Positions 60,371 to 64,000 of a stretch of 64,000 bases of DNA are shown here, piece by piece. The number at the start of each line of letters is the position of its first letter. The first letter of the stretch is position 1. The notes beneath the pieces were generated by a model. It did no database searches. It was not told where the DNA came from and saw only the letters and a program-made list of their open reading frames with translations. The DNA is taken from contig NZ_JAPCID010000007.1 in NCBI RefSeq assembly GCF_027587175.1, positions 1-64,000 of the forward strand, given 5' to 3'. The translations under genes and the position numbers were made by a program. Source of the DNA: Solirubrobacter deserti. Its GTDB lineage: Bacteria; Actinomycetota; Thermoleophilia; Solirubrobacterales; Solirubrobacteraceae.

Positions 60371-61261
60371 GTGGCCGCCGCAACGCTGGATCCTGAAAAG
60401 ACGCTCTCGTGGGAGAGGCGCCACCGTACGCGTGCCGCCATCGCGGCGCTGCTCGGAACGCTCGGCCTGCTCGTCTACTTCATCTCGGGTGAGGTGCTGC
60501 GCGCCGACGGGCCGCGCATCAGCGGCCTGGACGCGATCGTGCGCGGCGCGCAGCCCGGCCGGGTCGCCGAGCTCGAGTCACTGCGGGTCGCCGAGTTCCA
60601 GTACCTGCAGGACAACCAGCTGCTCGTGCTCGGCATCGGCATCGGCGGGCTCGTCGGCTTCATCGGCATGGCCTGGGTCGCCGGCTTCCTCGGCGTCGCC
60701 GTGCGCGGCCGGGCAGCCGAGTTCAAGCGCTTCCTCGTCTACGTCCCGATCATCGGCGGCGTCGTCCTCGGCCTCGGGACGCTGATCGTGCAGGGCTCGG
60801 TCGTCGTGCTCACCAACGAGTTCATGGACGGCACGCGCACGGTCGAGGAGGCGACCCGGCCGCAGAACAGCTTCCAGCAGTTCGGCCAGATCATGTTCAG
60901 CATCGGCTCGCTGCTGCTGGCCGTCGGGCTCGTGATCATCTCGCTCAACGCGATGCGCGTCGGGCTGCTCACCAAGCTCTTCGGCTACCTCGGGATCGTC
61001 GCCGGCGCGATGTTCGTCATCTATCCGCTGCCGGTCGTGCAGGTCTTCTGGGTCGCCGGTCTCGGCGTGTTGTTCCTCGGCCGCTGGCCGGGAGGAGATC
61101 CGCCCGCGTGGAGAACGGGTAAGGCGGAGCCGTGGCCGACCGCGGCCGAGCTCGCGCAGGCCCGCGCCGAGCGGCTCGGCCATGCGGCGCCGCAGCCGGC
61201 TCCGGCGCAGGCGCCCAAGGCGCCCAGCGCGGGCCGCAGCAAGCGAAAGAAGCGTTCCTAA
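60371..61261 (+). CDS. Multi-pass membrane protein of unknown function
   Basis: A 296-residue protein with about six hydrophobic segments (AAIAALLGTLGLLVYFIS; LLVLGIGIGGLVGFIGMAWV; FLVYVPIIGGVVLGLGTLI; IMFSIGSLLLAVGLVIISLN; KLFGYLGIVAGAMFVIYPLP; QVFWVAGLGVLFLG) and a basic C-terminal tail rich in Ala, Pro and Lys. A ~60-residue external region lies between the first two segments (RADGPRISGLDAIVRGAQPG). No recognised family. It precedes acsA by 23 bp but acsA has its own strong Shine-Dalgarno. GTG 60371 (or GTG 60359) is the start. Confidence 0.65.
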   Translation: MAAATLDPEKTLSWERRHRTRAAIAALLGTLGLLVYFISGEVLRADGPRISGLDAIVRGAQPGRVAELESLRVAEFQYLQDNQLLVLGIGIGGLVGFIGMAWVAGFLGVAVRGRAAEFKRFLVYVPIIGGVVLGLGTLIVQGSVVVLTNEFMDGTRTVEEATRPQNSFQQFGQIMFSIGSLLLAVGLVIISLNAMRVGLLTKLFGYLGIVAGAMFVIYPLPVVQVFWVAGLGVLFLGRWPGGDPPAWRTGKAEPWPTAAELAQARAERLGHAAPQPAPAQAPKAPSAGRSKRKKRS

Positions 61262-61284
61262 GACACACCAGGGGAGGAGATCGC

Positions 61285-63245
<1,961 letters not shown>

Positions 63246-63246
<1 letters not shown>

Positions 63247-63263
63247 GTGCGGGCACCCGCACC
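63246..63263 (+). terminator. Hairpin directly after acsA
   Basis: GGTGCGGG (63246-63253) pairs with CCCGCACC (63256-63263), a compact GC stem starting at the last base of the stop codon. No U-tract. Confidence 0.45.
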
Positions 63264-63334
63264 CGAGAACTTCAGGGATAGGTTCGGGGCCGGGTGCCGA
63301 TGTCACGGCGCCCGGCGGCGCCGATGATGGCGCC

Positions 63335-63829
63335 ATGAACCGACTCTTCCTCAGCCTGCTGGCTGCGCTGATCCTCACCCTGGCCGGGGCGGGCACCGCC
63401 TCGGCCGCCAACGCCCCGATGGGGCTCGTCATCGACGGCGGTGGCTGGTTCTCGGTCACCGACGAGGACGTCTGGAGCAAGGAATCCAAGACGTGGAGCC
63501 TCGGCGGCATCACCGTCGGCGTCCTCGGGTCCGGCAACAGCACCTTCAACTACAAGTACTCGCGCTGCTACGGCGGTGAAGTGCGCGCCGAGCTCATCAT
63601 CACCGGGTATCGCTGGAAGACGTCCACCGAGGCGACGGTCACCGCCCACATCGACCTGTACGAGGGGGCGAGCTGCGCGACGACCGACTTCGACGGCCAG
63701 TCCGAGCTGTACACGTTCAACATCAAGATGGGCCAGACGATCGGCGTGTACCTGAACGCGATCAACGACCACGAGGACGCCGCCGACGGTGGGCACACGC
63801 TGTTCCGGCTGCGGGCGGTGCCCGCGTAG
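63335..63829 (+). CDS. Small secreted protein
   Basis: A 164-residue exported protein: signal peptide MNRLFLSLLAALILTLAGAG, then TASAAN, followed by a ~135-residue all-beta mature domain (MGLVIDGGGWFSVTDEDVW, RAELIITGYRWKTSTEATVT, ELYTFNIKMGQTIGVYLNA) with two cysteines (SRCYGG, ASCATT). No recognised family. It is between acsA and the partial gene at 63959 but is unlikely to be part of acetate metabolism. Confidence 0.72.
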   Translation: MNRLFLSLLAALILTLAGAGTASAANAPMGLVIDGGGWFSVTDEDVWSKESKTWSLGGITVGVLGSGNSTFNYKYSRCYGGEVRAELIITGYRWKTSTEATVTAHIDLYEGASCATTDFDGQSELYTFNIKMGQTIGVYLNAINDHEDAADGGHTLFRLRAVPA

Positions 63830-63836
63830 GGGGAAT

Positions 63837-63918
63837 CCGTCCGTCGTGGTGGCGCGACCGTTCGTCGCGCCACAACCACCGTCCGTCGATTGCGCGTTTC
63901 GATACTTGCGCGGTCGCG
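63837..63918 (+). repeat. Repeat cluster before the 63959 gene
   Basis: Direct repeats CCGTCCGTCG at 63837-63846 and 63879-63888 (42 bp apart) bracket a hairpin with 9-bp arms TGGCGCGAC/GTCGCGCCA (63850-63872). A third element, CTTGCGCG/CGCGCAAG (18 bp, 63904-63921 region), follows near the presumed promoter of the next gene. Could combine a terminator and an operator. Confidence 0.5.
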
Positions 63919-63958
63919 CAAGGCTCCTCCAAATCGCTGCAAGGAGGAGAGAGACGCG

Positions 63959-64000
63959 ATGCCGGACTGGGAACGCATCGAGCGCTCGGACGAGTTCAGA
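63959..64000 (+). CDS. Start of a probable DUF485-family membrane protein (cut by window end)
   Basis: ATG at 63959-63961 with a strong AAGGAGGAG Shine-Dalgarno 8-9 nt upstream. The 14 codons visible read MPDWERIERSDEFR, which resembles the start of DUF485 proteins (W/Y-E-x-I-x-x-S-x-E-F). DUF485 genes usually stand between acs and the acetate symporter actP, fitting the acsA gene upstream. Only the first residues are in the window, so the call is tentative. Confidence 0.5.
   Translation, partial: MPDWERIERSDEFR

Overview
The window is very GC-rich and its genes are packed tightly on both strands; no stretch over 300 bp lacks a gene. Gene content (furA-katG pair, SSI-type inhibitor fold, LuxR with an AAA domain, MmyB-type XRE regulator, many secreted proteins, Acs followed by an apparent DUF485 gene) and TANNNT -10 elements placed directly before start codons point to an actinobacterium. 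The overall flavour suggests a Thermoleophilia/Solirubrobacterales-like soil organism, but that placement is inference. No tRNA, rRNA, CRISPR array, insertion sequence or phage gene was seen.

Layout. 0-5 kb: M29 aminopeptidase operon, metallo-beta-lactamase-fold hydrolase, metF, HDOD-GGDEF protein. 5-10.6 kb: YgjP-like metalloprotease, SSI-like lipoprotein, GAF-type protein, GNAT, citrate synthase, dcd. 10.7-16 kb: PfkB kinase, DEAD-box helicase, cyclophilin, aldehyde dehydrogenase, ECF sigma factor. 16-23.5 kb: APH-type kinase, secreted glycosidase-like protein, PRC-barrel protein, SixA, M20 peptidase, Fpg/Nei, secreted lectin-like propeller, DedA. 23.5-30.2 kb: oxidative-stress block (FurA, KatG, Bcp) plus a FetAB-like ABC exporter. 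30.2-39.2 kb: SDR/XRE pair, LAL-type LuxR regulator, large secreted PKD protein, aldo-keto reductase, two paralogous DUF3592-like membrane proteins. 39.8-42.1 kb: DrrAB-like ABC transporter with its MerR regulator behind a textbook MerR promoter. 42-48.6 kb: peptidase T, EamA exporter divergent from an Lrp regulator, MFS, a YbhN-like membrane protein, AlkA-like glycosylase, peroxiredoxin. 48.6-58 kb: membrane-anchored propeller protein, MarR-GNAT fusion, two more YbhN-like proteins, GDPD, and a leftward secreted operon (ankyrin remnant, two SGNH proteins, glycosidase-like paralog). 58-64 kb: LysR gene interrupted by a palindromic insert, odd GATase, CBS protein, AcsA, and the start of a probable DUF485 gene.

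Three themes link the genes. First, many start codons have no Shine-Dalgarno sequence but sit 6-10 nt after a TANNNT box, as expected for leaderless transcripts; in three divergent pairs the two boxes share a central TA, and in four clear cases the upstream stop codon forms the first three bases of the next -10 box. Second, several regulator genes carry inverted repeats on their own promoters (MerR, Lrp, MarR-GNAT). Third, central metabolism (citrate synthase, Acs), peroxide defence (KatG, Bcp, peroxiredoxin) and base-excision repair (Fpg, AlkD, AlkA) are all represented, alongside a large secreted and surface-active protein set.
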